A DNA stretch of 64,000 nt from Ferroacidibacillus organovorans (GCF_001642725.1 NZ_LSUQ01000002.1:62001-126000), one strand, 5' to 3'. Positions 28,121 to 37,900 are shown, counted from the first letter of the stretch. Numbers and translations: made by a program. Notes: generated from the sequence alone by a model not told the origin.

Positions 28121-29175
28121 TCTTCCTCGACCGCGACGACAGAATAAATTCGCGGCAAATGCTCCGCCAAAAGACGCCAATTCTCCCCTTCATCCATCGA
28201 ACCATAGACGGCTCCCGAAGTCGTTCCGAAGTACAGACCGAGCGGTTCTCTGCCATCTCCGGTAAATGCGTCCCTCAGAATCCCAGTGAATGCCTGTGGA
28301 AGTCCGCGCTGAAGCGACTCCCATTGTCGTCCGCCATCCCGGGTACGGTATACCGCAAGGGCGTGATCTGGTGACCAGCGCGGCCAGCGTTGAAGTGGCA
28401 AGACATAGGCGCGTTCAGGATCGAGTGGATGACCAACAATTGGAAAACCGAAATCAGAAGGTAATTGTGCACCGACAGACACCCAATGATCACCGCCATC
28501 GTCCGAGCGATAGACCCCTCCATGATTTTGCAGCCAAATCCGTCCCTCGAGGGTTGGTGAGAGCCAAAACTTGTGAACGCATTGTCCCGATTCGGGAAAC
28601 TGCTGATCTTCGGGCATAAATTCCGCCTGAATCCCCTGATTGATCGGTTGCCAATGCTCACCCTCATCATCCGAGCGATAGATTCCCCCTGAAGAACAGG
28701 CAATGTAGAGACGATGGGGCAGGAATGGATCTATGGCAATCGTGTGCAAACACTTTCCGCCATACCCAGGCCCCCATGTCTCGTGCGTCGGGTGTTGGCG
28801 CAGTGCGCGCACCTCGGTCCACGTGTCACCACCGTCTGTTGAGCGAAATAGACCGCTCGCCTCAACCCCCGCATACAAGGTTTTTTCTCCAACCCAGCGG
28901 ATAGACCAAACACGCGTCACGCGTTCCGGGTCCTCTGCGTCATATTGCAGCCCGCTGCCACCTGTATCCCATGTTTCACCCCAATCCAGCGATCTGCGGA
29001 TGGATGGGCCGTAAAACTCCGAATTTACACCTGCGTAAATCGTTCCAGTCTTCGGGTCAAACGCACTGGTATACACAGGATCACCCAACAACACCGGTTC
29101 AAGCGCGCGCCACTCTTCTCGATGATCCGTCTTGAATCGAAAGAGTCCTTTCGCGGTTCCCACCAAAAGATACAC
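28117..29175 (-). CDS. BNR/sialidase-like beta-propeller protein
   Basis: About 352 aa with repeated Asp-box (BNR) motifs S-x-D-x-G-x-x-W: SLDWGETW, STDGGDTW, SDDEGEHW, SDDGGDHW, TRDGGRQW and SMDEGENW, giving a six-bladed propeller of the sialidase/VPS10 kind. There is no signal peptide and no sialidase Arg triad that I can see, so it is probably not a sialidase. GTG 29175 (VYLLVGTAKGLFRF) is preferred because AAGGGA lies eight bases upstream; the frame is open further to 29244. It overlaps the MoaD-like gene by ATGA. This pairing is one I recall from other genomes, without a known function. Confidence 0.82.
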   Translation of the reverse strand: MYLLVGTAKGLFRFKTDHREEWRALEPVLLGDPVYTSAFDPKTGTIYAGVNSEFYGPSIRRSLDWGETWDTGGSGLQYDAEDPERVTRVWSIRWVGEKTLYAGVEASGLFRSTDGGDTWTEVRALRQHPTHETWGPGYGGKCLHTIAIDPFLPHRLYIACSSGGIYRSDDEGEHWQPINQGIQAEFMPEDQQFPESGQCVHKFWLSPTLEGRIWLQNHGGVYRSDDGGDHWVSVGAQLPSDFGFPIVGHPLDPERAYVLPLQRWPRWSPDHALAVYRTRDGGRQWESLQRGLPQAFTGILRDAFTGDGREPLGLYFGTTSGAVYGSMDEGENWRLLAEHLPRIYSVVAVEEE

Positions 29176-29290
29176 ACTGCCACATCCCTTCACTCTGCGT
29201 GTCGTGTCAATTCTACCAGATGATTTCGATACTTCCATTATCAATACTCGATGATTGCGGACAAATCCGATGGTTCATTGCAACAAGTCC

Positions 29291-30664
29291 TTATTCAAGA
29301 CGACTTGCAGGGAGCGTAAACCCAAACGTCGATCCTTCACCCTGAATGCTCTTTACAAAAACAGAACCGCCATGCTGCTCAACAATCTCTTTCACAATCG
29401 CCAGACCCAGACCAGATCCCCCGGTGTCCCTACAGCGCGAATGGTCCACGCGATAAAACCGTTCAAAGAGATAAGGCAAATGTTCTGCCGCGATTCCCAG
29501 CCCCTGATCCCGAATCGCGATCTGTATTCCGCCCCCTCTGTCACGATTTTTCCTCAAATGCCACTCAATTCGTCCACCATCCGGTGTGAATTTCATCGCA
29601 TTCGTCATCAAATTCACAAGAACCTGGGTCACCCTTCTGCGATCGATCAAAGACCATTCAGAATCCAACTCCGAATCAATCGTACAGGTAATTCCGCGCA
29701 CCTTGCAGTCCACTTGATAGATCTCCCTCATATTTACAAGGAGTTCAACAAGATCAACCCGTGAAACATTTAATTTGAGTACACCTGCCTGCGCATCACT
29801 CAACTGTTGCAAATCGCTTAACACCGTTCCCATGCGAATCATCTCATCATACAGCACTGTGAGCTGTTCATCCTTCAATTCACTGATCCCTAATTGCACA
29901 GATTCGATTTGATTCGCTATAATTGTGATAGGGGTTCTCAACTCATGCATGACATCCGCCAACAATCGTTCCCTCGCCTCTTGCACCATCGTTAAGTGAG
30001 TCTGCATCATGCGAAAAGCATTCAGCACCTCTGCAACTTCGCGATCTTCTCCAACTGGTATGGGAAGATCAAAGATGTGCTGCGTAATCCCTTTTGCGGC
30101 AACTGTCAATTGTTCCAAAGGTTGAAGAACGCGTCGGAGCACCTGGATGGCAATCAAGGTTGAGAGTGTGATGGCTACAATAATACAAAAACCCTGTAAC
30201 AGAGAGAAAAAACTGAATAATTGATGACTCAATTGCGCGAGAGGCGGCGAGACGGTCGGCCGGACAAAAAGCGTTCCGATCGATTGATCCATCACGACGA
30301 TCGGACTTGTTAACCAGGTAGACTGTGGTTTCACATTCTCGGGATAGGAGATCAACACCTTATGATTCGAGAGGATACGATACTGCGTATGTCCGAGTAC
30401 AAGTCCATCAATGGGGAAAAGGGATTTCGGCGAGCGAATCAACGCCAGAAATGTCCATGAGTCACCATGCTCCACATATAAGGCAGAAAGCACCCTTGCC
30501 CAATCATCAATCTGATCTTGGCGCACATGTTCCGTATAGACACTCAGTTCTTGCTGGATCACGAGTTGCGACCCAGCAAAATCGATAAGCCCAATAAAAA
30601 TTGCCAGCAATCCAAATAAAAAAAGCAACCGCCGACGCAGCGAATGGAATCCTATCCGCTGCAT
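29291..30664 (-). CDS. Membrane sensor histidine kinase, HAMP-HisKA type
   Basis: Class I kinase of an OmpR-family two-component system, 457 aa. It has TM1 at about 13-33, an extracytoplasmic sensor of about 110 residues, TM2 at about 150-175, HAMP, HisKA with the phospho-acceptor His in VMHELRTPITI (about 240) and a HATPase with N box VNLMTNAMKFTPDGG, G1 RDQGLGI and G2 GGSGLGLAI. Its ATG overlaps the TAA of the response regulator gene (TAATG). The input signal is unknown. Confidence 0.93.
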   Translation of the reverse strand: MQRIGFHSLRRRLLFLFGLLAIFIGLIDFAGSQLVIQQELSVYTEHVRQDQIDDWARVLSALYVEHGDSWTFLALIRSPKSLFPIDGLVLGHTQYRILSNHKVLISYPENVKPQSTWLTSPIVVMDQSIGTLFVRPTVSPPLAQLSHQLFSFFSLLQGFCIIVAITLSTLIAIQVLRRVLQPLEQLTVAAKGITQHIFDLPIPVGEDREVAEVLNAFRMMQTHLTMVQEARERLLADVMHELRTPITIIANQIESVQLGISELKDEQLTVLYDEMIRMGTVLSDLQQLSDAQAGVLKLNVSRVDLVELLVNMREIYQVDCKVRGITCTIDSELDSEWSLIDRRRVTQVLVNLMTNAMKFTPDGGRIEWHLRKNRDRGGGIQIAIRDQGLGIAAEHLPYLFERFYRVDHSRCRDTGGSGLGLAIVKEIVEQHGGSVFVKSIQGEGSTFGFTLPASRLE

Positions 30665-31386
30665 TAGTTACGGTCCTCTGACGTAAGGCAAACGATTTTA
30701 TATCCCACACTGTGAATCGTTTTTAAAAAACATAAAGAATCGATTTGAGCTAACTTTTTCCGCAGATGGCTCATATGAGAGGTTACTTTATGCGACGTGG
30801 CATCATCCAAAGATTCCCCTGACGCGATCAGTCCAGCCGCATTAGCCAGTTCAACTTTGCTGCACACAGCCCCAAATCTTGAGAAGAGGAGCTCCAGCAT
30901 CTGACTCTCCGTTACGGTCAGGATCACCTCGTGAATCCCTGACCGTAAGGAAAGCGCTGACGTTTCGAGCAAACAGTTGCCGACGCGGATCAGCGAATTT
31001 ATATTTTCCGAAGTTTCACTACGTCTCTCTCGCTCCATGACCAATCGATTTACTCGAGCGAGCAGTTCACGCAAACTGAATGGCTTTACAACGTAATCAT
31101 CTGCGCCTCGCTCCAATCCGTCGATACGATCTTGTTCACCCGCTTTGGCTGTGATCAAAATGACATACACGACACGCTGTGACTTTACCGTTTGGCAAAT
31201 TTTCAAACCGTCAATGCCAGGTAACATTTGATCTAAAAGAAGGACGTCATAGGATTCCGTCAACGCTCTTCCAAGCCCGGCGTGACCATCGTGCGAGATG
31301 CTGCATGTGTGTCCATTCTGCTCCAAAAATAGTCTCAGGATCTCTGCAGTTTTTGGCTCATCTTCGACAATCAGCACATTCGCCAT
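30664..31386 (-). CDS. OmpR-family response regulator
   Basis: 240 aa with an N-terminal receiver (acid pair E8/D9, phospho-acceptor Asp about 52 in LLLDQMLPG, Lys about 101 in VVKPFSL) and a C-terminal winged helix (LRSGIHEVILTVTESQMLEL onwards). It acts on unknown promoters together with the overlapping kinase. GAGCGACC precedes the ATG. A cre-like sequence lies about 75 bases upstream. Confidence 0.93.
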   Translation of the reverse strand: MANVLIVEDEPKTAEILRLFLEQNGHTCSISHDGHAGLGRALTESYDVLLLDQMLPGIDGLKICQTVKSQRVVYVILITAKAGEQDRIDGLERGADDYVVKPFSLRELLARVNRLVMERERRSETSENINSLIRVGNCLLETSALSLRSGIHEVILTVTESQMLELLFSRFGAVCSKVELANAAGLIASGESLDDATSHKVTSHMSHLRKKLAQIDSLCFLKTIHSVGYKIVCLTSEDRN

Positions 31387-31459
31387 GGAGGTCGCTCCTC
31401 ATTTACAGCCATGCAATTGAAGCATATGGAACAGTCTAATTAGAAGATTACCTTGTCAG

Positions 31460-31473
31460 TGTAAGCGTTTCGT
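31460..31473 (+). promoter_or_regulatory. Weak cre-like site upstream of the two-component system
   Basis: TGTAAGCGTTTCGT matches the left half of the cre consensus TGWAANCGNTNWCA perfectly but its right half poorly. It sits about 75 bases before the response-regulator start. Confidence 0.3.
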
Positions 31474-31522
31474 GAATAATCGTAAAAGAAATGGTAATGA
31501 TCCCCTCGCACCACTGAACCGA

Positions 31523-32155
31523 TTAAACCCACAGCGTTTTTTTCTCCCAACTTGTTCGCCTTCGAGGCACCTGACGTTGTTCGGAATAGCCTAGATAAAT
31601 CGCCGCGACAAACGACGCCTCATCACCTACGTTCAAAAATGATTTTACGTGAGACCCTTCGAAATACTCTGCCGTGCGCCAGATCGCTCCCAGTCCTAGA
31701 TCATGCGCACAGAGAAGGAAATTTTGTACAGCCGCCGCTGTCGCAGAGAGATTTTCACGCGATACAACTGCGTCCTTTCCCTGATCTGAATAGACACAAA
31801 CGATCACAGGCGCGCTTAATAGCTTTTTACGTATCTTCTCGATCTCCATCGATTGGCGAACATCCCCGAACATCCTTCGTGGGTACGTTACGCGTTCCCG
31901 AATCAACTCCCTGCGTTCTTCGGGTGACGATTCATGAACGTAACCAGATGCCCCAGACATTTGCTCGGCAATCGCCTCTGACAAACGAATGCGAGACTCA
32001 CCAGCCAAAACACGAAATTGCCATGGTTCGGTCATGCGATGATTGGGCGCCCACGTCGCTGACTCCAAACACTTCTCTAATAACTCTCTAGCAACGATCG
32101 CATCAGAAAATTTCTTGATGCTTGACCGCGATTGAATGGCGAAAAATGTTTCCAT
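31523..32155 (-). CDS. Nitroreductase family protein (YdjA-like)
   Basis: FMN-dependent oxidoreductase of 210 aa. It begins FFAIQSRSSIKKFSD (R-R/S-S-x-x-x-F FMN phosphate motif), continues ATWAPNHRMTEPWQFRVL, and LGLGAIWRTAEY is the conserved C-terminal FMN contact. The spacing suits the YdjA/YfkO class. GGAGGGAG precedes the ATG. It is downstream of the second sugar importer but separated by a hairpin, so it is probably independent. Confidence 0.88.
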   Translation of the reverse strand: METFFAIQSRSSIKKFSDAIVARELLEKCLESATWAPNHRMTEPWQFRVLAGESRIRLSEAIAEQMSGASGYVHESSPEERRELIRERVTYPRRMFGDVRQSMEIEKIRKKLLSAPVIVCVYSDQGKDAVVSRENLSATAAAVQNFLLCAHDLGLGAIWRTAEYFEGSHVKSFLNVGDEASFVAAIYLGYSEQRQVPRRRTSWEKKTLWV

Positions 32156-32194
32156 GCTACATCTCCCTCCGATAAAAATTCTTATTGCTGCTCA

Positions 32195-32237
32195 GCACGC
32201 AGACACAAACGCTCTCTTTCTCGCTGCGTCTGCGTGC
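32195..32237 (-). terminator. Terminator after the second sugar importer
   Basis: GCACGCAGAC (32195-32204) pairs perfectly with GTCTGCGTGC (32228-32237). On the minus strand a T-rich stretch (TTTTTATC) follows at some distance, so it is probably a terminator or processing hairpin after the binding-protein gene. Confidence 0.55.
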
Positions 32238-32280
32238 AAGCGTCATAAAACACACCTAATTTGTAATGGACTCTAAAAGA

Positions 32281-33564
32281 TTAGAGTTGAGCACTTCCGC
32301 TTAAATAGGCATCGGCCTGCTGTTGAAGCTGAGTCAGCGCCATTTTTACGCTTGTTTGTCCTGTCACTGCCTTGTAGAAGTATGCGTCAAGCACAGACTG
32401 GACTTCATTGTAGGCCGTTGGAACGGGACGAGGGATGGTATACGGCGACGCCAATTCTGAAATCGCTACTCTCGTACCTGGATGAGTGGCCATGTAAGAG
32501 GATGGGATCCGCACGGAAGCAGATCTTGTTTCTGGCGGAAACCCAGAGTGCTCGCCCCAATAAATCTGCGGACCCTCACTAAACCACCATTTGATGAAGG
32601 TTGCGGCCCCAGCGTTCTGTGCTTTGGTGTGATCGATCATCATCACAAACCCAAGTCCTTGAACCAAATTTGCAGTATGGCCAGAAGACCCCTTGGGATA
32701 CGCGAAAACGCCCACTGGAAAGCGCCCATGAACTGCCTCGAGGATCTTTTCGTATCCTGCGGATGTCCCATCCGCCACAGCAATTTTCCCCGCGCCAAAA
32801 TCGGATCGGATATTCGCGCCATGCGCAAAAATCATCTCATGCTTGGCGTACAACGTTCGGAAGTAATTAAAGGTTTCATAAGCCGCAGGAGAAAGGAAGT
32901 CAGTTTTGTGCTGGTTTGAACCCGGTAGAAAAAGTTGGCCTCCGTTGGCGAGAAAAGGCGGAAGAATATGCGCAGAAGAATCTTTATAGGCTAAAGGAAC
33001 CACAGTAGGAAACTTTCTTTTAATAATCGCAAGATCTGCCGCTAATTGTGTCCACGTCTGTGGGACCGATTTAATCCCAGCTTGCTTAAACAATTTTATG
33101 TTGTACGTTAATTGCGAGACTTTAGCATCCGCCATGATGCGATAGTGCTGACTTCCCACTTCCCCGTTTGTCCACACACTTGGATAGGTCGCTCCCTCAC
33201 TCAAGCCACCCTTTCCCATCACATAGGGATTAAGGGATAACAGCGCATGAGCGTTTAAAAATGATCCGTCATAGTGACTGATTTCGGCCAATACCGGCGG
33301 GTTTCCCGCAGCCAATGCGCCTAAGGCCTTTGTGCTCGCTTTGGTGACGTCGATCGTCACATGAATACCTGGATGTGTCCGGTTAAACCAATTCACGAGA
33401 TACGTCATCGAGTCTGCAACAGGTCCCCCATTGTGTGATTCCCAAAGCGTAACTTGCTGAACAGGCTTTGTTTGTGCCTGTACGCCACCCGTCAGTAAAC
33501 TCGTAACACAATAAAGACCAACGGCTCCGGTTCCCATCAAGGCCATCCATTTCGCATTCATCAA
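32281..33564 (-). CDS. Extracellular sugar-binding protein of second ABC importer (no lipobox)
   Basis: Family 1 solute-binding protein of 427 aa. The signal peptide (MNAKWMALMGTGAVGLYCVT then GVQAQTK) contains a Cys, but in the context GLYC within the hydrophobic core, not a lipobox, so cleavage after VQA by signal peptidase I is more likely. The mature start VTLWESHNGG and FVMMIDHTKAQNAGAATFIKW fit sugar-binding proteins. It is the last gene of the order ATPase, MalF, MalG, binding protein, which is unusual since the binding protein is normally first. Confidence 0.88.
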   Translation of the reverse strand: MMNAKWMALMGTGAVGLYCVTSLLTGGVQAQTKPVQQVTLWESHNGGPVADSMTYLVNWFNRTHPGIHVTIDVTKASTKALGALAAGNPPVLAEISHYDGSFLNAHALLSLNPYVMGKGGLSEGATYPSVWTNGEVGSQHYRIMADAKVSQLTYNIKLFKQAGIKSVPQTWTQLAADLAIIKRKFPTVVPLAYKDSSAHILPPFLANGGQLFLPGSNQHKTDFLSPAAYETFNYFRTLYAKHEMIFAHGANIRSDFGAGKIAVADGTSAGYEKILEAVHGRFPVGVFAYPKGSSGHTANLVQGLGFVMMIDHTKAQNAGAATFIKWWFSEGPQIYWGEHSGFPPETRSASVRIPSSYMATHPGTRVAISELASPYTIPRPVPTAYNEVQSVLDAYFYKAVTGQTSVKMALTQLQQQADAYLSGSAQL

Positions 33565-33664
33565 ATGCCACCTCCATCAATTTTAACAATCTACAAAAGC
33601 GCAATCCTTATCCATCCATCCTTTATTACAGTGATCCCCCCTCTCAAAACTCGGTTTTTCTGAC

Positions 33665-34477
33665 TCATTCTTTAGAACCTTGCTCACCTCCGGCAACCGC
33701 CGCAACGATGTGGTTTTGAGTAAACAGAAAAACGATAATAATCGGCACGAGCGCCAGCAGAGCGGCAGACGCGAGCTCTCTCCAATTCGCCTGGTACGTC
33801 TGCATATAACGGGTCAGAGCCAACTCGATTGGATCGATCGCTGTGGTATCCGTCATAATCAGCGGCCATTGAAATTGATTCCACGAGGATATGAATGTAA
33901 GCAATGTGACCGTGGCAACCGCAGGACGAGCAAGCGGAACCGCTACACGCCGTATGTACGTCCACGAGTTCACATTCTCCACACGCGCAATCTCTCGATA
34001 ACTGCGCGGAAGTTTCATGAAATACTGACGAAACAGGAAAATACCTGACGTATTCGCTGTAAATGGTAGAATCAACCCAGCGTACGAATTTAGTAGGTGT
34101 AAGTGAAACATGACCACATATTGCGGCACCAACAGCGCCTGCCCAGGAAGCATCATTACACCGAGAAACAGATAGAAAATCGCGTTTTTTCCAGGCATGT
34201 TTATTTCTGCGAGTGCGTAACCCGCAAGCGCACTACTCACAAGGACGCATCCGATGGTCAGAGACGTAATCAATATGCTATTGAGGAGATAGCGCATCCA
34301 ACTTGTTTGCGTCAATACCACCCATAGGGCGTGAAAGTGAAACGCGGGTAAGAAGACAGGCGGTAAACTGTACGCCGCACCGCGCGCGCCCGTGGCAATG
34401 ACAAGTGTCCAATAAATAGGCGCAATAAAGAGGATTGCGATGAAAATTCGAATGACCATAGGCCAACGATTCGACAT
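33665..34477 (-). CDS. Sugar ABC transporter permease, MalG type (second importer)
   Basis: CUT1 permease of 270 aa with six membrane helices; EAA loop YREIARVENVNSWTYIRRVA, a rather degenerate version. ATG 34477 has GAGGAGGT eight bases upstream; a longer frame overlapping the previous gene is rejected. It is 13 bases after the MalF-type gene. Confidence 0.9.
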   Translation of the reverse strand: MSNRWPMVIRIFIAILFIAPIYWTLVIATGARGAAYSLPPVFLPAFHFHALWVVLTQTSWMRYLLNSILITSLTIGCVLVSSALAGYALAEINMPGKNAIFYLFLGVMMLPGQALLVPQYVVMFHLHLLNSYAGLILPFTANTSGIFLFRQYFMKLPRSYREIARVENVNSWTYIRRVAVPLARPAVATVTLLTFISSWNQFQWPLIMTDTTAIDPIELALTRYMQTYQANWRELASAALLALVPIIIVFLFTQNHIVAAVAGGEQGSKE

Positions 34478-34490
34478 GATGTACCTCCTC

Positions 34491-35423
34491 TCACCGATAA
34501 AAAACGAGTCTATCGGCAATCCACTTCTGTAAAAGTGTTAACGCTAAAATGAGGATGAAGAGAATCAAACTCATTGCAGACGCGAGCGAGAAATGTTGGT
34601 AAATAAACGCGGTTTGATAAATCAGAATCGAATCTGTCGTTGTGGCAAACGCCGGCCCGCCTGCTCCACCGTGTGGACCACCGGTTAACGTATAGATCTG
34701 CGAGAAGGTCTGCAGCGCATTAATTGTGGCGAGTACGACCACAAAAAAGGTTACAGGGCTCACAAGTGGCCAGATGATTCGACGGAAGAGATACCAGGAT
34801 CTGGCGTTATCCAGTTGCGCCGCCTCCATGACCCCGCGCGGAAGCGTTGAGAGCGCCCCGAGAAACAGCACCGTATAGAGTCCTAAAGAGTGCCATAGAC
34901 TGAAGATCATCACTGCCGGCATAGCCCAGTGAGTACTCCCCAACCATCCCGGTTGCGGCAGATGGAAAAATCCCAAGACGGCGTTGATGAGTCCAAATTG
35001 TGGATCAAACAACCAGATCCAGATAATGGAGGTCGCTACAACCGGAGTCACATGCGGTAAAAACACCATGGATCGTATCGCAGACCCACCTTTTGATCGA
35101 ATTCCCCCACGCAAGAGTAGTGCGAGGCCGAGCGCTAGCATGGTCACCGATGGGACAATCACTGCTGTATAGTACAAACTGTTCGCCAGTGACTGCCAAA
35201 AGAGGGGCTGGTGAATGAGAATGATAAAGTTTTCAAATCCGACAAACGCACTCCGGGATGTGAAGATATTCCAGTGAAAAAAGGAGATGTACACCAGAAA
35301 CACTGCAGGAGCATAAAAAAACACAAGAAAGATGAGCATGCTTGGCAACAAGAGTCCAAACCCAAACAACGTTTCTACATGCCGGCGTAGGGTTAACCTG
35401 GAACGCTCAATCATCACTGACAT
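34491..35423 (-). CDS. Sugar ABC transporter permease, MalF type (second importer)
   Basis: 310 aa, six to seven membrane helices, EAA loop VMEAAQLDNARSWYLFRRII. ATG 35423 has CGGAGG nine bases before it, four bases after the ATPase stop; the frame runs a little further up into the ATPase gene but without a better start. It forms the heterodimer with the next permease. Confidence 0.9.
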   Translation of the reverse strand: MSVMIERSRLTLRRHVETLFGFGLLLPSMLIFLVFFYAPAVFLVYISFFHWNIFTSRSAFVGFENFIILIHQPLFWQSLANSLYYTAVIVPSVTMLALGLALLLRGGIRSKGGSAIRSMVFLPHVTPVVATSIIWIWLFDPQFGLINAVLGFFHLPQPGWLGSTHWAMPAVMIFSLWHSLGLYTVLFLGALSTLPRGVMEAAQLDNARSWYLFRRIIWPLVSPVTFFVVVLATINALQTFSQIYTLTGGPHGGAGGPAFATTTDSILIYQTAFIYQHFSLASAMSLILFILILALTLLQKWIADRLVFYR

Positions 35424-35427
35424 TGGT

Positions 35428-36603
35428 TTACGCCTCCGAGCCATTCACGGCAGTCAGAATTCGCCTTGATCGTTGTGGAGACAGGTGCGTTTGCTCAGAG
35501 AGATCGATGTCGAGTCGTTGCTGATGTTCATCAAACCAGTGAAATGCTTCGTAAGGCACCGTAATCCATACCCGCTCATTGCGCTTTGGCGCACACTCAC
35601 CGTGTTCAATGAAATAGACAAGCGCATCCTTCCCCCACGTAGCATGAACATGCGTGCGTGCGCCGAGCGTTTCGAGGTGTGTTACCGTGACAAGGATTTG
35701 AATTCCTTCTCCCCGCAAAACTTTTATAACTTCTGGTCGAAATCCTAGCCAAAATGTGCTGCCGTTTTGCGGCAATCGATCGATTCCTAACTCCGTGGGC
35801 AGTAAAACCGGGATGGTATCATCGTGATTGATCGAACCTAATTCAACTCGGCCTGACCGAACAAGAATCGTGACATTCAAGACATTCATTGGGGGCGAAC
35901 CAAAAAAACGGCCTACAAAGAGTGTGGCCGGACGGTGGTACACCTCGTGTGGTGTACCGATTTGCTCGATTCTCCCTTTCTGCATAACGAGAATGCGGTC
36001 AGACATGGTCATCGCTTCGACTTGGTCATGTGTGACATAGATGGTTGCTACGCGCGACAATTCGTGCAAGTGGCGTAAATCCACACGCATTTTCTCACGC
36101 AGGACAGCATCAAGGTTTGAGAGCGGCTCATCCATTAAAAACAGATCGGGTTGTCGAACTAGCGCTCTTCCCAGAGCTACGCGTTGCTTTTGTCCGCCTG
36201 AAAGTGCACCAGGTCGTTTGGTGAGCATTTCCTCCAGTTCAAGAAGTTTTGCAACTTCTTCGACACGCTTGCGAATCAACATCTTTTGCATACGAGTGGC
36301 ACGCAACGGAAACGCTAGATTTTCAAACACGGTTAAGTGAGGATACAATGCGTAGTTCTGAAAGACCATTCCTATCTTTCTTTCACCAGGTGTTGTATCT
36401 TTGGCATTCAGACCTGCAATTTGAATGGTTCCTGATGTGGGTTGTTCTAATCCGGCGATCATGCGTAAAATGCTTGATTTCCCGCATCCGGACGGTCCAA
36501 CAATCACAAGGAATTCATTTGCTTGTACCGTGAAGGTAACCTCTTGAAGTGCCCACTGAGTACCATACTGTTTCGTTACATCATAAAAATGAACTGCATC
36601 CAC
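35428..36603 (-). CDS. Sugar ABC importer ATP-binding protein (MsmX/UgpC/MalK type)
   Basis: Energy-coupling ATPase of CUT1 sugar importers, about 391 aa. It has Walker A GPSGCGKSS, signature LSGGQKQRVALGRALVRQ, Walker B LFLMDEPLSNLDA and switch His in TIYVTHDQVEAM, followed by a TOBE regulatory domain (about 240-370). GTG 36603 (VDAVHFYDVTK) is preferred, with GGAGG nine bases upstream. MsmX in Bacillus serves several importers; here it is the only ATPase for three permease/binding protein sets, so sharing is likely (inference). Confidence 0.93.
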   Translation of the reverse strand: MDAVHFYDVTKQYGTQWALQEVTFTVQANEFLVIVGPSGCGKSSILRMIAGLEQPTSGTIQIAGLNAKDTTPGERKIGMVFQNYALYPHLTVFENLAFPLRATRMQKMLIRKRVEEVAKLLELEEMLTKRPGALSGGQKQRVALGRALVRQPDLFLMDEPLSNLDAVLREKMRVDLRHLHELSRVATIYVTHDQVEAMTMSDRILVMQKGRIEQIGTPHEVYHRPATLFVGRFFGSPPMNVLNVTILVRSGRVELGSINHDDTIPVLLPTELGIDRLPQNGSTFWLGFRPEVIKVLRGEGIQILVTVTHLETLGARTHVHATWGKDALVYFIEHGECAPKRNERVWITVPYEAFHWFDEHQQRLDIDLSEQTHLSPQRSRRILTAVNGSEA

Positions 36604-36849
36604 CGCGTTTTTCCTCCCCCACATCACTCTTCATAGAGAGTCTACCAACGCGATGTTGCTGTTCCTCATACAAAGTATCCGATTTGAATTAAAGAATAGA
36701 AAATGATTTCCCCTAATTTATACGCGAATTGTAAATAAGATGAGAAGAAGTTAAAACGTTGTCGAACGAAGATAAAAAATAGCCGGCTGCTTAGAACGGC
36801 TCAGCACGGCTAGATCAAACACATGGTAGAACAAATCTATGAAAATGGA

Positions 36850-37059
36850 TCACTTCAATTTTTTCATTTTTAATTTTAGTTGATGCTCTACAGATACAAC
36901 CAGTGAAACAATCAAACCTCCCCATATGAGAACTGCCCCCAAGAAAAATTCTCGCAAAACAAGCGAAGAAATTGCGGATAAAAGGAGTGCGATCATAAGA
37001 ATAGATGCCAATCTTCGATCGTCGACAAGCAATCCCCATAACGTTTGCAAAACCCTCAC
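36850..37059 (-). CDS. Small two-helix membrane protein, 69 aa
   Basis: Two hydrophobic segments (LASILMIALLLSAISSLVL and FFLGAVLIWGGLIVSLVVSV) and a Lys-rich tail. GTG 37059 has TTAGGAGTG at good spacing and lies 10 bases after the FTR1-like gene, so it is co-transcribed with it and may be an accessory subunit. I know no family. Confidence 0.65.
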   Translation of the reverse strand: MRVLQTLWGLLVDDRRLASILMIALLLSAISSLVLREFFLGAVLIWGGLIVSLVVSVEHQLKLKMKKLK

Positions 37060-37069
37060 AAAATCACTC

Positions 37070-37837
37070 CTAAGCTAATTTCTGAAAATCTGAGCCTTGA
37101 TTTGTGGATTTTAAAACGGATTTACAACGCTGTATAATAAAATAGGAGACAAGTAGCAGTGTTACAGCTAAATACAGAATAGAGACATCTTTTTGTGGCC
37201 AATGAACCCGCAAGCCCTCTCCCAGCCAAAATGAACCAAAACTAGTCAGCATAATTCCAACAACAAATTTCATGGTGTTCTCTGGCACCTTTGTCAATGG
37301 ATTCCGTAGAAGAACGCCAGCAAGGATTGTAACAACCGTGGCGATGACTGCGCCGTCAATCGAATACTGCATGTGATTCGTGCTTAGCCCAATGGTAATG
37401 ACAATAAAAATTGCCTCAAGACCTTCCAAAAATGTACCGCTAAACGCGGTGATAAATGCAAATTGGTCAATCCCGGATTTTACGTATCCAGCCTTGCGTT
37501 GACGATCCATCTCCTCATTGTAGCTTTCCGCCTCATCATGCAATGACTTTAATCCAGCGTATCGCAAAATGGCTTTACGCAACCAGCGAATGCCGAACAA
37601 CAACATGAATAACCCAATGATGAGTGCCACCCAAGGCGTCTGAATCACACGGACAAGCGGGGCACCAATGATGACGACAAGCGCAGCCAATACCAAAACT
37701 GCGGTTGCCGCTCCGTATAAGGCGCTTTTCCAGCCACGTATGACACCGACCGCTAAAACAATGGTTAACGCCTCTACAAATTCAACACCGGTACCAAGAA
37801 AGCTTGCGAACGAAGCATACAAATCAAACAGATTCAA
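37070..37837 (-). CDS. FTR1-like (COG4280-type) membrane protein
   Basis: 255 aa, about seven membrane helices. Two repeated acidic helix motifs, VEFVEALTIVLAVGV (about 18-32) and FLEGLEAIFIVITIG (about 135-150), recall the R-E-G-L-E motif of FTR1 iron permeases, suggesting a metal or related ion transporter. A charged cytoplasmic loop (LHDEAESYNEEMDRQRKAGY) lies between the halves. TTG 37837 has GAGGAGTG upstream. It lies in one unit with the small membrane protein (downstream) and the ChrB_N-like gene (upstream). Iron specificity is inferred, not shown. Confidence 0.72.
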   Translation of the reverse strand: MNLFDLYASFASFLGTGVEFVEALTIVLAVGVIRGWKSALYGAATAVLVLAALVVIIGAPLVRVIQTPWVALIIGLFMLLFGIRWLRKAILRYAGLKSLHDEAESYNEEMDRQRKAGYVKSGIDQFAFITAFSGTFLEGLEAIFIVITIGLSTNHMQYSIDGAVIATVVTILAGVLLRNPLTKVPENTMKFVVGIMLTSFGSFWLGEGLRVHWPQKDVSILYLAVTLLLVSYFIIQRCKSVLKSTNQGSDFQKLA

Positions 37838-37900
37838 TGCTTTTTCACTCCTCGCAGATTAGATTTCCATCGGTATGTCTACAATTTTGTACGTTGCCAT

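Noticed and set aside
36604-36849. Promoter-like sequences upstream of the second sugar importer
   Set aside because: TATAAA/TTTACA-like words are present but none has acceptable -35/-10 spacing.
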